From positions 424,121 to 488,120 of the forward strand of contig NZ_HG322949.1 in the NCBI RefSeq assembly GCF_000723165.1: DNA of 64,000 nt. The letters run 5' to 3'. Every line of letters starts with the position of its first letter. Positions within the stretch are counted from its first letter, which is position 1. The notes beneath the pieces were generated by a model that was not told the origin of the DNA, made no database searches, and saw nothing but the letters and a program-made list of their open reading frames with translations. This DNA comes from Janthinobacterium agaricidamnosum NBRC 102515 = DSM 9628 (GTDB taxonomy: Bacteria > Pseudomonadota > Gammaproteobacteria > Burkholderiales > Burkholderiaceae_D). The translations under genes were made by a program, and so were the position numbers. This document shows, piece by piece, positions 54,047 to 64,000 of this stretch.

Positions 54047-54384
54047 GGATTGTCGATCAATCCCAGCTGGTTGCCGAACGGGTCCAGCAATTCCACCGTG
54101 CGGATGCCGTCGCCGACGTCGGTGAGCGGGTGGTGCAGCGTCGCGCCCAGCGCCAGGATGCGGACCACCTCCTGTTCGATGCCGTCGACGCCCCAGTAGG
54201 CGATGCTGCCCTGCGTGCCCGGCTCGCCGCCCGGCAGCAGGCCGAGTTCAAAACCGCCGATCGCAAAACCGACATAAAACGGCTGGTCGAAATATGGCGC
54301 GCAGCCGAACACGTCGGCATACCACGCCTTCGCTTGCGCCAGGTCGGCAACCGGGTAGGTAACGGTGCGTAATCCCTTGATCAT
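54019..54384 (-). CDS. VOC-family (glyoxalase/bleomycin-resistance-like) protein
   Basis: 121 residues in two beta-alpha-beta-beta-beta modules: TVTYPVADLAQAKAWYADVFG at the start and TVELLDPFGNQLGLIDNP near the end, with the Glu of VELLDP as a likely metal ligand. The N-terminal ligand position usually holding His reads Tyr/Thr, so metal binding is uncertain. Function unknown. It overlaps the LysR gene tail to tail. Confidence 0.82.
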   Translation of the reverse strand: MIKGLRTVTYPVADLAQAKAWYADVFGCAPYFDQPFYVGFAIGGFELGLLPGGEPGTQGSIAYWGVDGIEQEVVRILALGATLHHPLTDVGDGIRTVELLDPFGNQLGLIDNPHFDASAVR

Positions 54385-54411
54385 GCTGTGCTCCCCGTGA
54401 TTGATAAAAGA

Positions 54412-54454
54412 ATCATGTTGCCATAAAAGCCGGCCGCTACGTGGTCAACATGAT
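54412..54454 (-). promoter_or_regulatory. promoter of the VOC gene flanked by a 9-base inverted repeat
   Basis: On the minus strand TTGACC (54448-54443), a 17-base spacer and TATGGC (54425-54420) form a plausible promoter. ATCATGTTG (54412-54420) and CAACATGAT (54446-54454) are perfect inverted repeats that overlap the -10 and -35 respectively, as a repressor site would. Confidence 0.45.
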
Positions 54455-54481
54455 AAAAAAGGCTGGCGGCGCCATTTTCAG

Positions 54482-57219
<2,738 letters not shown>

Positions 57220-57252
57220 ATATGGTCGTATAAATTTTTTAGGCGCAAAACA

Positions 57253-57906
57253 ATGATCAAATCTATAGCCGATAGTGTTTCATTCACGCGCCGCGGCGGC
57301 GCCTGGGGCTTGCTGCTGGCGCTGGCATTGATGCTGTCGGCTTGCGGTTTTCATTTGCGCGGCTCCGACGGCAGCTTCACGCTGCCGTTCGCGACGCTGT
57401 TCATCAACTTGCCGGATGCGTCGCCGCTGGCGATCGACTTCAAGCGCAATGTGCGCGCCAACGGCGGCACCGAGATCGTCAACGAGCAGAAACTGGCCGA
57501 TGGCGTCATCGACGTGCTGGTCGATCCGGACAAGACCCGCACCAAGACGATCCTGTCGCTGAACAGCAATGGCCGGGTACGCGAATACCAGCTCGGTTAT
57601 ACGATCACGTTCCGCGTGGTCGACAAGAATGGCGTGCAATTGCTGGCGCCGACCAGCATCAGCCTGACCCGTCCGATCACCTTCAACGAATCGCAGCTGC
57701 TGGCCAAGGAAACCGAGGAAGCGCTGCTGTACCGCGACATGAAGACCGACATGGTGCAGCAGATGCTGCGCCGTATCGCCGCCATCAAGCTGGCCAGGCC
57801 GGGCTTGTCGGTGGCGCCGGCGGCAACGTCGGCCGTGATTCCAGGCGTGAATCCGGCCGTGGTCCCGGCCCCGGCGCCGGTCTCGACGCCAGCGACCAGG
57901 CAATAA
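57253..57906 (+). CDS. lptE: LPS-assembly lipoprotein LptE
   Basis: 217 residues. The signal has lipobox LSAC followed by GFHLRGS, the usual LptE N-terminus; ETEEALLYRDMKTDMVQQMLRR near the end is also typical. An Ala/Pro/Val-rich tail of about 30 residues follows. It plugs the LptD barrel. It lies between leuS and holA. Confidence 0.93.
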   Translation: MIKSIADSVSFTRRGGAWGLLLALALMLSACGFHLRGSDGSFTLPFATLFINLPDASPLAIDFKRNVRANGGTEIVNEQKLADGVIDVLVDPDKTRTKTILSLNSNGRVREYQLGYTITFRVVDKNGVQLLAPTSISLTRPITFNESQLLAKETEEALLYRDMKTDMVQQMLRRIAAIKLARPGLSVAPAATSAVIPGVNPAVVPAPAPVSTPATRQ

Positions 57907-57919
57907 GGCGGGACACGGC

Positions 57920-58936
57920 ATGCAATTGCGGGTAGACGCGCTGGACGGCCATTTGAGCAAGCCGCTGGCGCAACTGTATGTGATCACCAGCGACGAACAT
58001 TTGCTGGCGCTGGAAGCGGCCGACAAGATCCGCCGCACGGCCCGCGCGCAAGGTTTTTCCGAGCGCGAGGTATTGTCGGTCGAGCGCAATTTCAAGTGGG
58101 GCGAGCTGCTGGCCGCCAACCAGGAACTGTCGCTGTTCGGCGACAAGAAGCTGATCGAGCTGCGCATCCCGAGCGGCAAGCCGGGCAAGGATGGCGGCGC
58201 GGCGCTGCAAAGCTACGCCAGGGACCTGAGTCCGGACAACCTGACCCTGATCACGCTGCCGAAGCTGGACTGGCAGACGCAAAAGGCGGCCTGGGTGGCC
58301 AGCCTGCAGCAAGCGGCCGTGTATATCGACATTCCACAAGTCGAGCGGCCGCAATTGCCGAACTGGATCGGTGGCAGGCTGGCGGCGCAGGGGCAAAGCG
58401 CGGACCGGGCCAGCATCGATTTCATCGCCGAGCGGGTCGAGGGCAACCTGCTGGCGGCGCACCAGGAAATCCAGAAACTGGGCTTGCTGCACGAGCCGGG
58501 CAAGCTGACCTACGAACAGGTGCAGGACGCGGTGCTGAACGTGGCGCGCTACGACGTGTTCAAGCTCAGCGAAGCGATGCTGGCCGGCGATCCGGCGCGG
58601 CTGGTGCGCATGCTCGAAGGCTTGAAGGGCGAGGGCGAGGCCTTGCCGCTGGTATTGTGGGCGGTCTCGGAAGAAATCCGCACGCTGTTAAAATTGAAGG
58701 CCGGCATGGCGCAGGGCCGGCCGCTGGGCGCGCTGCTGAAAGAGCACCGCATCTGGGGGCCGCGCGAACGCATGATGGAACCGGCGCTGCGGCGCATCGC
58801 GCTGCCGGTGCTGGAAGCGGCGCTGCAGCAGGCCGCGCAGGTGGACAAGATGATCAAGGGACTGCGCGCCAGGGCTTACGCCGGTGACGCCTGGGACGCG
58901 ATGCTGCAACTGGCGTTGAAAGTGGCGCGCGGCTGA
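57920..58936 (+). CDS. holA: DNA polymerase III delta subunit HolA
   Basis: 338 residues. The N-terminal clamp-loader domain begins LAQLYVITSDEHLLALEAADKI. FIAERVEGNLLAAHQEIQKL and the C-terminal helical collar follow. It opens the sliding clamp within the clamp-loader complex. It begins 13 bases after the lptE stop. Confidence 0.95.
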   Translation: MQLRVDALDGHLSKPLAQLYVITSDEHLLALEAADKIRRTARAQGFSEREVLSVERNFKWGELLAANQELSLFGDKKLIELRIPSGKPGKDGGAALQSYARDLSPDNLTLITLPKLDWQTQKAAWVASLQQAAVYIDIPQVERPQLPNWIGGRLAAQGQSADRASIDFIAERVEGNLLAAHQEIQKLGLLHEPGKLTYEQVQDAVLNVARYDVFKLSEAMLAGDPARLVRMLEGLKGEGEALPLVLWAVSEEIRTLLKLKAGMAQGRPLGALLKEHRIWGPRERMMEPALRRIALPVLEAALQQAAQVDKMIKGLRARAYAGDAWDAMLQLALKVARG

Positions 58937-59003
58937 CAGGCTGACAGGCTAATCGGCTGCAGGAACCGGTACAACAATCGGATTGAAGACAAACGGGATG
59001 GTC

Positions 59004-60269
59004 ATGGATATCAAGCATTACATGGAACAGGTCGGCCAGCGGGCGCGCAAGGCGTCGCGCGCCATGGCCAGGGCCGACAGCGCCACGCGCAACCGCGCGC
59101 TGTCGCTGATCGCCGACGCGATCGTGCGCGACAGCGAAGCGCTGCGCGAGGCCAACCGGCTCGACCTGGACGCGGCGCGCGCCGCCGGCCTGGCGCCGGC
59201 GCTGCTGGACCGTTTGACGCTGTCCGATGGCGCCATCGCCACCATGGTCGAAGGCTTGCGCCAGATTGTCGCGCTGCCCGATCCGGTCGGCGAGATTTCC
59301 GGCCTCAAATTCCGGCCGTCCGGCATCCAGGTCGGCCAGATGCGGGTGCCGCTGGGCGTGATCGGCATCATTTACGAAGCCCGCCCGAACGTCACGGTCG
59401 ACGCGGCCGGCCTGTGCATCAAGAGCGGCAACGCGACCATCCTGCGCGGCGGTTCGGAAGCGATTCATTGCAACCGCGCGCTGGCCAGGCTGGTCAAGCA
59501 AGGCTTGCTGGAAGCCGGCTTGCCGGAAGACGGCGTGCAAGTGATCGACACCACCGACCGCGCCGCCGTCGGTGCGCTGATCACCATGCCGCAATACGTC
59601 GACGTGATCGTGCCGCGCGGCGGCAAGGGCCTGATAGCGCGCCTGATGGAAGAAGCCACGGTGCCGATGATCAAGCACCTGGACGGCATTTGCCACGTGT
59701 ATATCGACGGCCAGGCCGACATCCAGAAGGCGCTGGACATCGCCTTCAACGCCAAGTGCCAGCGCTACAGCCCGTGCAACACCATGGAAACCCTGCTGGT
59801 GGCGCGGTCGATCGCGCCGCAGGTGCTGCCGCGGCTGGCCGAGTTGTATGCGGCCAAACAGGTCGAATTGCGCGGCGACGCCGAAACGCTGCAACTGCTG
59901 GCAGGCTATCCGCACCTGGCCGCCGCCACCGAGGAAGACTGGTCCACCGAATACCTGGCGGCGATCCTGTCGGTCAAGGTGGTGGCCGGCATCGACGAGG
60001 CGATGGACCATATCGACCGCTATTCGTCGAAGCATACGGAAGCCATCGTCACCGAGAATTACAGCGAGGCGATGCGCTTCCTGCGCGAAGTCGATTCGGC
60101 GTCGGTGATGGTGAATGCCTCGACCCGCTTCGCCGACGGTTTCGAATATGGCTTGGGCGCCGAGATCGGCATCTCGAACGACAAATTGCACGCGCGCGGT
60201 CCGGTCGGGCTGGAAGGACTGACGTCGCTGAAATACGTGGTGTTCGGCCACGGCGAAGTGCGCAGCTGA
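59004..60269 (+). CDS. proA: gamma-glutamyl phosphate reductase ProA
   Basis: 421 residues. Motifs are [37 protein letters not shown], and the catalytic Cys in [16 protein letters not shown]. It reduces glutamyl phosphate to the semialdehyde in proline synthesis. The ATG at 59004 has GGGA at fair distance and gives a length close to the E. coli enzyme (417); earlier ATGs at 58983 and 58998 are alternatives. Confidence 0.96.
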   Translation: MDIKHYMEQVGQRARKASRAMARADSATRNRALSLIADAIVRDSEALREANRLDLDAARAAGLAPALLDRLTLSDGAIATMVEGLRQIVALPDPVGEISGLKFRPSGIQVGQMRVPLGVIGIIYEARPNVTVDAAGLCIKSGNATILRGGSEAIHCNRALARLVKQGLLEAGLPEDGVQVIDTTDRAAVGALITMPQYVDVIVPRGGKGLIARLMEEATVPMIKHLDGICHVYIDGQADIQKALDIAFNAKCQRYSPCNTMETLLVARSIAPQVLPRLAELYAAKQVELRGDAETLQLLAGYPHLAAATEEDWSTEYLAAILSVKVVAGIDEAMDHIDRYSSKHTEAIVTENYSEAMRFLREVDSASVMVNASTRFADGFEYGLGAEIGISNDKLHARGPVGLEGLTSLKYVVFGHGEVRS

Positions 60270-60292
60270 GTTTTCAAGTATGCGTTGTTACC

Positions 60293-60312
60293 GGACGGCG
60301 CCAGCGCCGTCC
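60293..60312 (+). terminator. hairpin after proA
   Basis: GGACGGCGC (60293-60301) and GCGCCGTCC (60304-60312) are perfect inverted repeats with CA between, 24 bases past the proA stop. No T run follows; it may be a pause or 3'-end hairpin. Confidence 0.4.
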
Positions 60313-60365
60313 GCCATCACCGTTAAGGCCCACCCCATGTCTTCATCCAACACCACAGGAACCCC

Positions 60366-60797
60366 ATGCTCTGGATTAAAGCACTGCACATCGTTTTCAT
60401 CACCTCCTGGTTTGCCGGCCTGTTTTATTTGCCGCGCATCTTCGTCAACCTGGCCCAGGAAAAAGAAACCGTGGCCACCGAACGGCTGCTGCTGATGGCG
60501 CGCAAGCTGTACCGCTTCATGAGCATCCTCGCCTTGCCGGCGCTGGTGTTCGGCCTGATCCTGCTGTGGATGCAATACGGCGGCGGCGAGGGCGGCATGA
60601 AGATGCCGGGCTGGATGCACGCCAAGCTGACCTTCGTGGTCCTGGTGCTCGGCTATCACCACGCCTGCGGCGCAATCCTGCGCAAGTTTGAAAAGAATAT
60701 CAACCAGCGCAGCCATGTCTGGTACCGCTGGTTCAATGAGGTGCCGGTGCTGCTGTTGCTGGCGGTGGTGGTGCTGGTCGTGGTCAAGCCTTTTTAA
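60366..60797 (+). CDS. hemJ: protoporphyrinogen oxidase HemJ
   Basis: 143 residues with four membrane helices. The N-terminus WIKALHIVFITSWFAGLFYLPR contains the conserved His8, and MHAKLTFVVLVLGYHH contains the conserved Lys. It oxidises protoporphyrinogen IX in haem synthesis at the inner membrane. It lies 11 bases before the isomerase-like gene. Confidence 0.9.
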   Translation: MLWIKALHIVFITSWFAGLFYLPRIFVNLAQEKETVATERLLLMARKLYRFMSILALPALVFGLILLWMQYGGGEGGMKMPGWMHAKLTFVVLVLGYHHACGAILRKFEKNINQRSHVWYRWFNEVPVLLLLAVVVLVVVKPF

Positions 60798-60808
60798 GCG
60801 GGGATAAC

Positions 60809-61426
60809 ATGAGTAGCGCAAGCAAGGTGTGCCAATATTTTTTCGCGCCCCATTCGCCATGGACCTACCTGGGCCATGCGCGTTTTGTCGCGCTGGCCAG
60901 GCAGCATGGCGTGCAGATCGATGTGCGGCCGTTCGACCTGGGCAAGGTGTTCAGCGTATCCGGCGGCTTGCCGCTGGCGAAACGCGCGCCGCAGCGCCAG
61001 GCTTACCGGCTGACGGAACTGGCGCGCTGGTCGGAGTTCTTGCAGATTCCGATCAACCTGCAGCCGAAGTTCTTTCCGGTCTCGCCGGACCTGGCGTCCA
61101 AGCTGATCCTGGCCACCCGCCTGGCGCTGGGCGTCGACGCATCGCTGAACCTGGCGCACGCCATCATGCGCGGCCTGTGGCAAGAGGAGCGCAACATCGG
61201 CGATGAAGAAACCCTGATCCAGATCGCCAACAGCTGCGAGCTGGATGGCCGCATGCTGTTCAAGTCGTCGGAAACGGCCAGCGTGCAAGCGGAATACGAC
61301 AGCAACACCGAAGCCGCCAGCGCCGCCAACGTGTTCGGCTCGCCGTGGTACGTGGTCGATGGCGAAGGCTACTGGGGCCAGGACCGGCTCGACTTCGTCG
61401 AGCGCGCATTTGTAAAAACAAAGTAA
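60809..61426 (+). CDS. DsbA-fold 2-hydroxychromene-2-carboxylate isomerase family protein
   Basis: 205 residues. The start YFFAPHSPWTYLGHARF has Ser16 at the catalytic/glutathione-contact place of HCCA isomerases (no CXXC, so not a thiol oxidase). FGSPWYVVDGEGYWGQDRLDFVE is the typical C-terminus. True HCCA isomerases act in naphthalene breakdown, but no such genes are nearby, so the substrate is uncertain. The stop codon lies in an A-rich tract that is partly duplicated downstream. Confidence 0.85.
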   Translation: MSSASKVCQYFFAPHSPWTYLGHARFVALARQHGVQIDVRPFDLGKVFSVSGGLPLAKRAPQRQAYRLTELARWSEFLQIPINLQPKFFPVSPDLASKLILATRLALGVDASLNLAHAIMRGLWQEERNIGDEETLIQIANSCELDGRMLFKSSETASVQAEYDSNTEAASAANVFGSPWYVVDGEGYWGQDRLDFVERAFVKTK

Positions 61427-61640
61427 AAAAGTAATAAAAAAACAAAGAAAAAAGCAAAGTAAAAAAGTTAGTTCTTCCAGCAGTAAACATCACGGCGTCC
61501 GCAGAAACCAGTGCGAGCGGTTCGCCATGGGTCCGAGAAGCGCAGCTGTACGTCGGTACAGCGAGCATCGCCGGGCCCATGGCGGATCGCGCAGCAGGTT
61601 TATGCGAACGCCCACCACCACAACGGATAAAAGGTACACC
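61427..61640. repeat. A-rich duplicated tract and nested inverted repeat before the RNA methyltransferase
   Basis: CAAAGTAAAAAAGT occurs at 61419-61432, over the upstream stop codon, and again at 61455-61468, within a very A-rich stretch (61413-61468). Further on, CGCCATGGGTCCG (61523-61535) and CGGGCCCATGGCG (61572-61584) pair at 12 of 13 positions plus one G-T. They enclose GCTGTAC/GTACAGC (61545-61562). No T run follows. Confidence 0.55.
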
Positions 61641-62843
61641 ATGGCTTCATATTTTTGCCCATGCCCGCGCGGCATGGAAGCGGCGCTGGCCGAGGAACTG
61701 GGCGAAATCGCCCAGCACAGCTCCACCATGAAGGTGCACAACCAAGTGCCGGGCGGAGTGCATTGCTCCGGCGACTTGAGCGACTCCTACCGCATCAACC
61801 TGCATTCGCGCATTGCGTCGCGCGTGCTGATGCGCATGGCCCATTCGGGCTACAAGACTGAAAACGATATCTACGACCTGACCCTGGCGCAGCCTTGGGA
61901 AGACTGGTTCGGCGTGCACCACACGATCCGGGTCGACGTCACCGCCGTCAAGTCGCCGCTGCGCAGCCTCGAATTCACCACGCTGAAAATCAAGGATGCG
62001 ATCTGCGACCGCTTCCGCGACCAGTTCAACCAGCGGCCGTCGGTCGACACCAGGACGCCGGACATGCGCATCGTCGGCTTCCTCGACGCGCACACCTTTA
62101 CCGTGTACCTGGACACCTCCGGCGAAGCGCTGTTCAAGCGCGGCTGGCGCGAAGAAACCGGCGACGCGCCGTTGCGCGAAAACCTGGCCGCCGGCCTGTT
62201 GCGGGTGTCCGGCTGGAAGCCGGGCATGGTGCTGTTCGACCCGATGTGCGGCTCCGGCACCATCCTGGCCGAGGCGGCGCAAATGGTGCAGGGCATTCCG
62301 CCCGGCGCGCGGCGCCAGTTCGCCTTCGAACAATTCCACGACTTCGATCCGGCGCCGTGGAACGCGATGAAAAACGCCATCAAGCCCAATCCATTGCCGA
62401 GCGAACCGACCATTTTCGGCAGCGATATTTCGGGCGACATGGTGGCCATGACGCGCCACAACCTGCGCTGCGCCGGCGTGATGTTCGACGTGCCGCTGAA
62501 ACAGATCGAGGCGCAGGAAGTCAAGGCGCCGAGCGGCGTGGCCGGCATCATGCTGACCAATCCGCCGTACGGCGAACGGATCGGCGTGCGCGGCGACAGC
62601 ACCCTGCCGGAAGATGAATTGGCGACCTCGTTCTATTCGGCACTGGGCACCACGCTGAAGCAGCGCTTTGCCGGCTGGACCGTGTTCCTGTTTACCGCCG
62701 ACCTCGGTTTGCCGCGCCTGCTGCGCCTGAAAGAAGCGCGCAAGACGCCATTCTTCAATGGCGCGCTGGAATGCCGCTTGTTCCGTTTCGATATGGTGGC
62801 CGGCTACAACCGCCGCGAGGAAGCAAAGCCGAAAACAGTATGA
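61641..62843 (+). CDS. THUMP-domain class I RNA methyltransferase (RlmL-type, 23S rRNA guanine-N2)
   Basis: 400 residues. The N-terminal ferredoxin-like/THUMP region (about 1-155) starts YFCPCPRGMEAALAEELG. The methyltransferase domain has DPMCGSGTILAEAA and the guanine-N2 motif TNPPYGERIG. It corresponds to the RlmL half of the E. coli fused RlmKL; the RlmK half is absent. AAAAGG precedes the ATG at 61641. Confidence 0.9.
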   Translation: MASYFCPCPRGMEAALAEELGEIAQHSSTMKVHNQVPGGVHCSGDLSDSYRINLHSRIASRVLMRMAHSGYKTENDIYDLTLAQPWEDWFGVHHTIRVDVTAVKSPLRSLEFTTLKIKDAICDRFRDQFNQRPSVDTRTPDMRIVGFLDAHTFTVYLDTSGEALFKRGWREETGDAPLRENLAAGLLRVSGWKPGMVLFDPMCGSGTILAEAAQMVQGIPPGARRQFAFEQFHDFDPAPWNAMKNAIKPNPLPSEPTIFGSDISGDMVAMTRHNLRCAGVMFDVPLKQIEAQEVKAPSGVAGIMLTNPPYGERIGVRGDSTLPEDELATSFYSALGTTLKQRFAGWTVFLFTADLGLPRLLRLKEARKTPFFNGALECRLFRFDMVAGYNRREEAKPKTV

Positions 62844-62916
62844 TGTAGCTTCTTGATGTAGAGTTGGATGCAGTAAGGCGCGCACCATCCGGTGCGGGCC
62901 GCCTACCAGGATAATC

Positions 62917-64000
62917 ATGTTTCCCACGCCTCCGGCAAACTTGCCGCCCGATCCGGTCCAGCCGGTACCGCCGCCACCGCCCAGCCACATGAAGCCGCTC
63001 AGCCGCGGCGCGCTGGCCACCATGCTGGCGGGTTTGGCGATGCTGGGGCCGTTTTCGATCGACACCTATTTGCCGGCGTTTTCTTCGATCCAGGCGTCGC
63101 TGCACGCCAGTCCGCTGGAAGTGCAGCAATCGCTGACGTTCTATATGCTGGCCTTCGCCGGCATGGTGCTGTGGCATGGCGCACTGGCCGACGCGTTCGG
63201 ACGGCGCAACCTGATCCTGGTGTCGCTGGTGATGTTCGCGATCGGTTCCTTCGGCTGCGCCTCGGCGCACACAGTGCATTATTTGTGGGTGTTCCGCATC
63301 ATGCAGGGCATCTCGGCCGGGGCCGGCGTGGTGATCGGCCGCGCCATCATCCGCGACCTGTATTCGGATGCGCCGGCGGCACGGCTGCTGTCGCTGGTGA
63401 CGATGATCTTTTCGATCGCGCCGGCCATCGCGCCTATCATGGGCGGCTGGATCGTCAAGCTGCTGGACTGGCGCTCGATCTTCCTGTTCCTCGTCATCTA
63501 TACCGTGATCCTGCTGGTGTTCTGCTACAAGCGGCTGCCGGAAACGCTGCCGCCTGAAAAGCGCCAGCCGTTCAATCCGCGCTTCCTGGCGTCCAGCTAC
63601 AGCGAAATCCTGCGCTCGCCGCTGTTCCATATCAAGGCCGGCGTGGTGGCGCTCAATTTCGCCGGCCTGTTCCTGTTCGTCACGGCGGCGCCGGAAGTGC
63701 TGCCGAATCTGTTGCACCTTGAGCCGGACCAGTTCGGCTGGCTGTTCATTCCATCGGTGGCCGGGATTTTCCTCGGCGCGCTGGTGGCCAACCGCATCGC
63801 CGGCAAGATGACCTTTGCGCGCCAGATCGCGATCGGCTTCATCTTCCTGATCGGCGCGTCGCTGGTCAATGTGCTGTACCACGCGTTCTTCCCGCCGGCC
63901 TTGCCGTGGAGCGTGGCGCCGATTTTCTTCTATACCTTCGGCATGTCGATCGTCGGCCCGGGCGCGACGCTGCTGGCGCTCGACCTGTTCCCGCATATCC
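62917..64000 (+). CDS. Bcr/CflA-family MFS drug exporter (3' end outside window)
   Basis: The frame opens at the ATG at 62917 (AGGATAATC upstream) and is still open at the window edge, so about 361 of an expected ~400 residues are present. A Pro-rich cytoplasmic N-tail (about 1-25) precedes membrane helices with GPFSIDTYLPAF, GALADAFGRRN (motif A) and RIMQGISAGAGVVIGRAIIR, the pattern of Bcr/CflA bicyclomycin/chloramphenicol exporters. It is 73 bases after the methyltransferase gene. Confidence 0.9.
   Translation, partial: MFPTPPANLPPDPVQPVPPPPPSHMKPLSRGALATMLAGLAMLGPFSIDTYLPAFSSIQASLHASPLEVQQSLTFYMLAFAGMVLWHGALADAFGRRNLILVSLVMFAIGSFGCASAHTVHYLWVFRIMQGISAGAGVVIGRAIIRDLYSDAPAARLLSLVTMIFSIAPAIAPIMGGWIVKLLDWRSIFLFLVIYTVILLVFCYKRLPETLPPEKRQPFNPRFLASSYSEILRSPLFHIKAGVVALNFAGLFLFVTAAPEVLPNLLHLEPDQFGWLFIPSVAGIFLGALVANRIAGKMTFARQIAIGFIFLIGASLVNVLYHAFFPPALPWSVAPIFFYTFGMSIVGPGATLLALDLFPHI

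Overview
The window looks like ordinary chromosome of a high-GC, Gram-negative betaproteobacterium, most likely Oxalobacteraceae (Janthinobacterium/Duganella/Massilia type). The evidence is the GC-rich coding sequence, the outer-membrane genes (lptD, surA, bamE, lptE, porin), the split three-subunit pntAA-pntAB-pntB transhydrogenase, and the gene orders lptD-surA-pdxA-rsmA and bamE-dapB-exbB-exbD//leuS-lptE-holA-proA. The family-level placement is inferred from gene content, not from a search. I see no rRNA, tRNA, CRISPR array, prophage or complete insertion sequence.

Layout. (1) 28-5906, minus strand: a tight five-gene operon with an MdfA-type exporter, a DXD glycosyltransferase of the clostridial-toxin/GT32 type, a GNAT acetyltransferase, a phytanoyl-CoA-dioxygenase-like oxygenase and a GH3 beta-N-acetylhexosaminidase-like enzyme. 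It reads like a small build-decorate-export pathway and is the best candidate for an undescribed system. (2) 6204-9988, minus: DUF898 membrane protein, M48 protease and a membrane-anchored glutamate-synthase-like flavoprotein, whose ribosome binding site is buried in a leader hairpin. (3) 10190-15526: glutathione transferase, orphan BrnA-like protein, Xni-type nuclease, a receiver protein lacking its phospho-aspartate, proline dehydrogenase, mnmA and nudJ. (4) 16076-18982: pntAA-pntAB-pntB, closed by a clear terminator. (5) 19046-23346, minus: amgK-murU (cell-wall sugar recycling) with pepP and a ubiH-type hydroxylase, divergent from lptD-surA-pdxA-rsmA (23445-29181).

(6) 29183-37375: a LysR regulator divergent from a porin, a complete PotABCD-like ABC importer, a nucleoside hydrolase and an adenosine deaminase. 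This looks like an uptake-and-breakdown unit for purine nucleosides. (7) 37533-44611: an XRE/short-chain-acyl-CoA regulator divergent from mmsA, isobutyryl-CoA dehydrogenase, enoyl-CoA hydratase, 3-hydroxyisobutyryl-CoA hydrolase and mmsB, which is the lower valine pathway. The shared promoter holds repeated TGCGAA half-sites. A candidate small RNA with its own promoter and terminator follows on the other strand and is complementary to the mmsA ribosome binding site. (8) 44799-46077: two tandem, paralogous, repeat-containing lipoproteins. (9) 46356-51784: HAD hydrolase, hrcA, fur, bamE, dapB, exbB, exbD and an orphan barstar. (10) 51788-54384: gcdH with a divergent LysR regulator and a VOC protein. 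(11) 54580-64000: leuS, lptE, holA, proA, hemJ, an HCCA-isomerase-like protein, an RlmL-type RNA methyltransferase and a Bcr/CflA transporter cut by the window edge.

Many long open frames antisense to these genes are products of high GC and are not annotated. Start codons were chosen from ribosome binding sites and family lengths.
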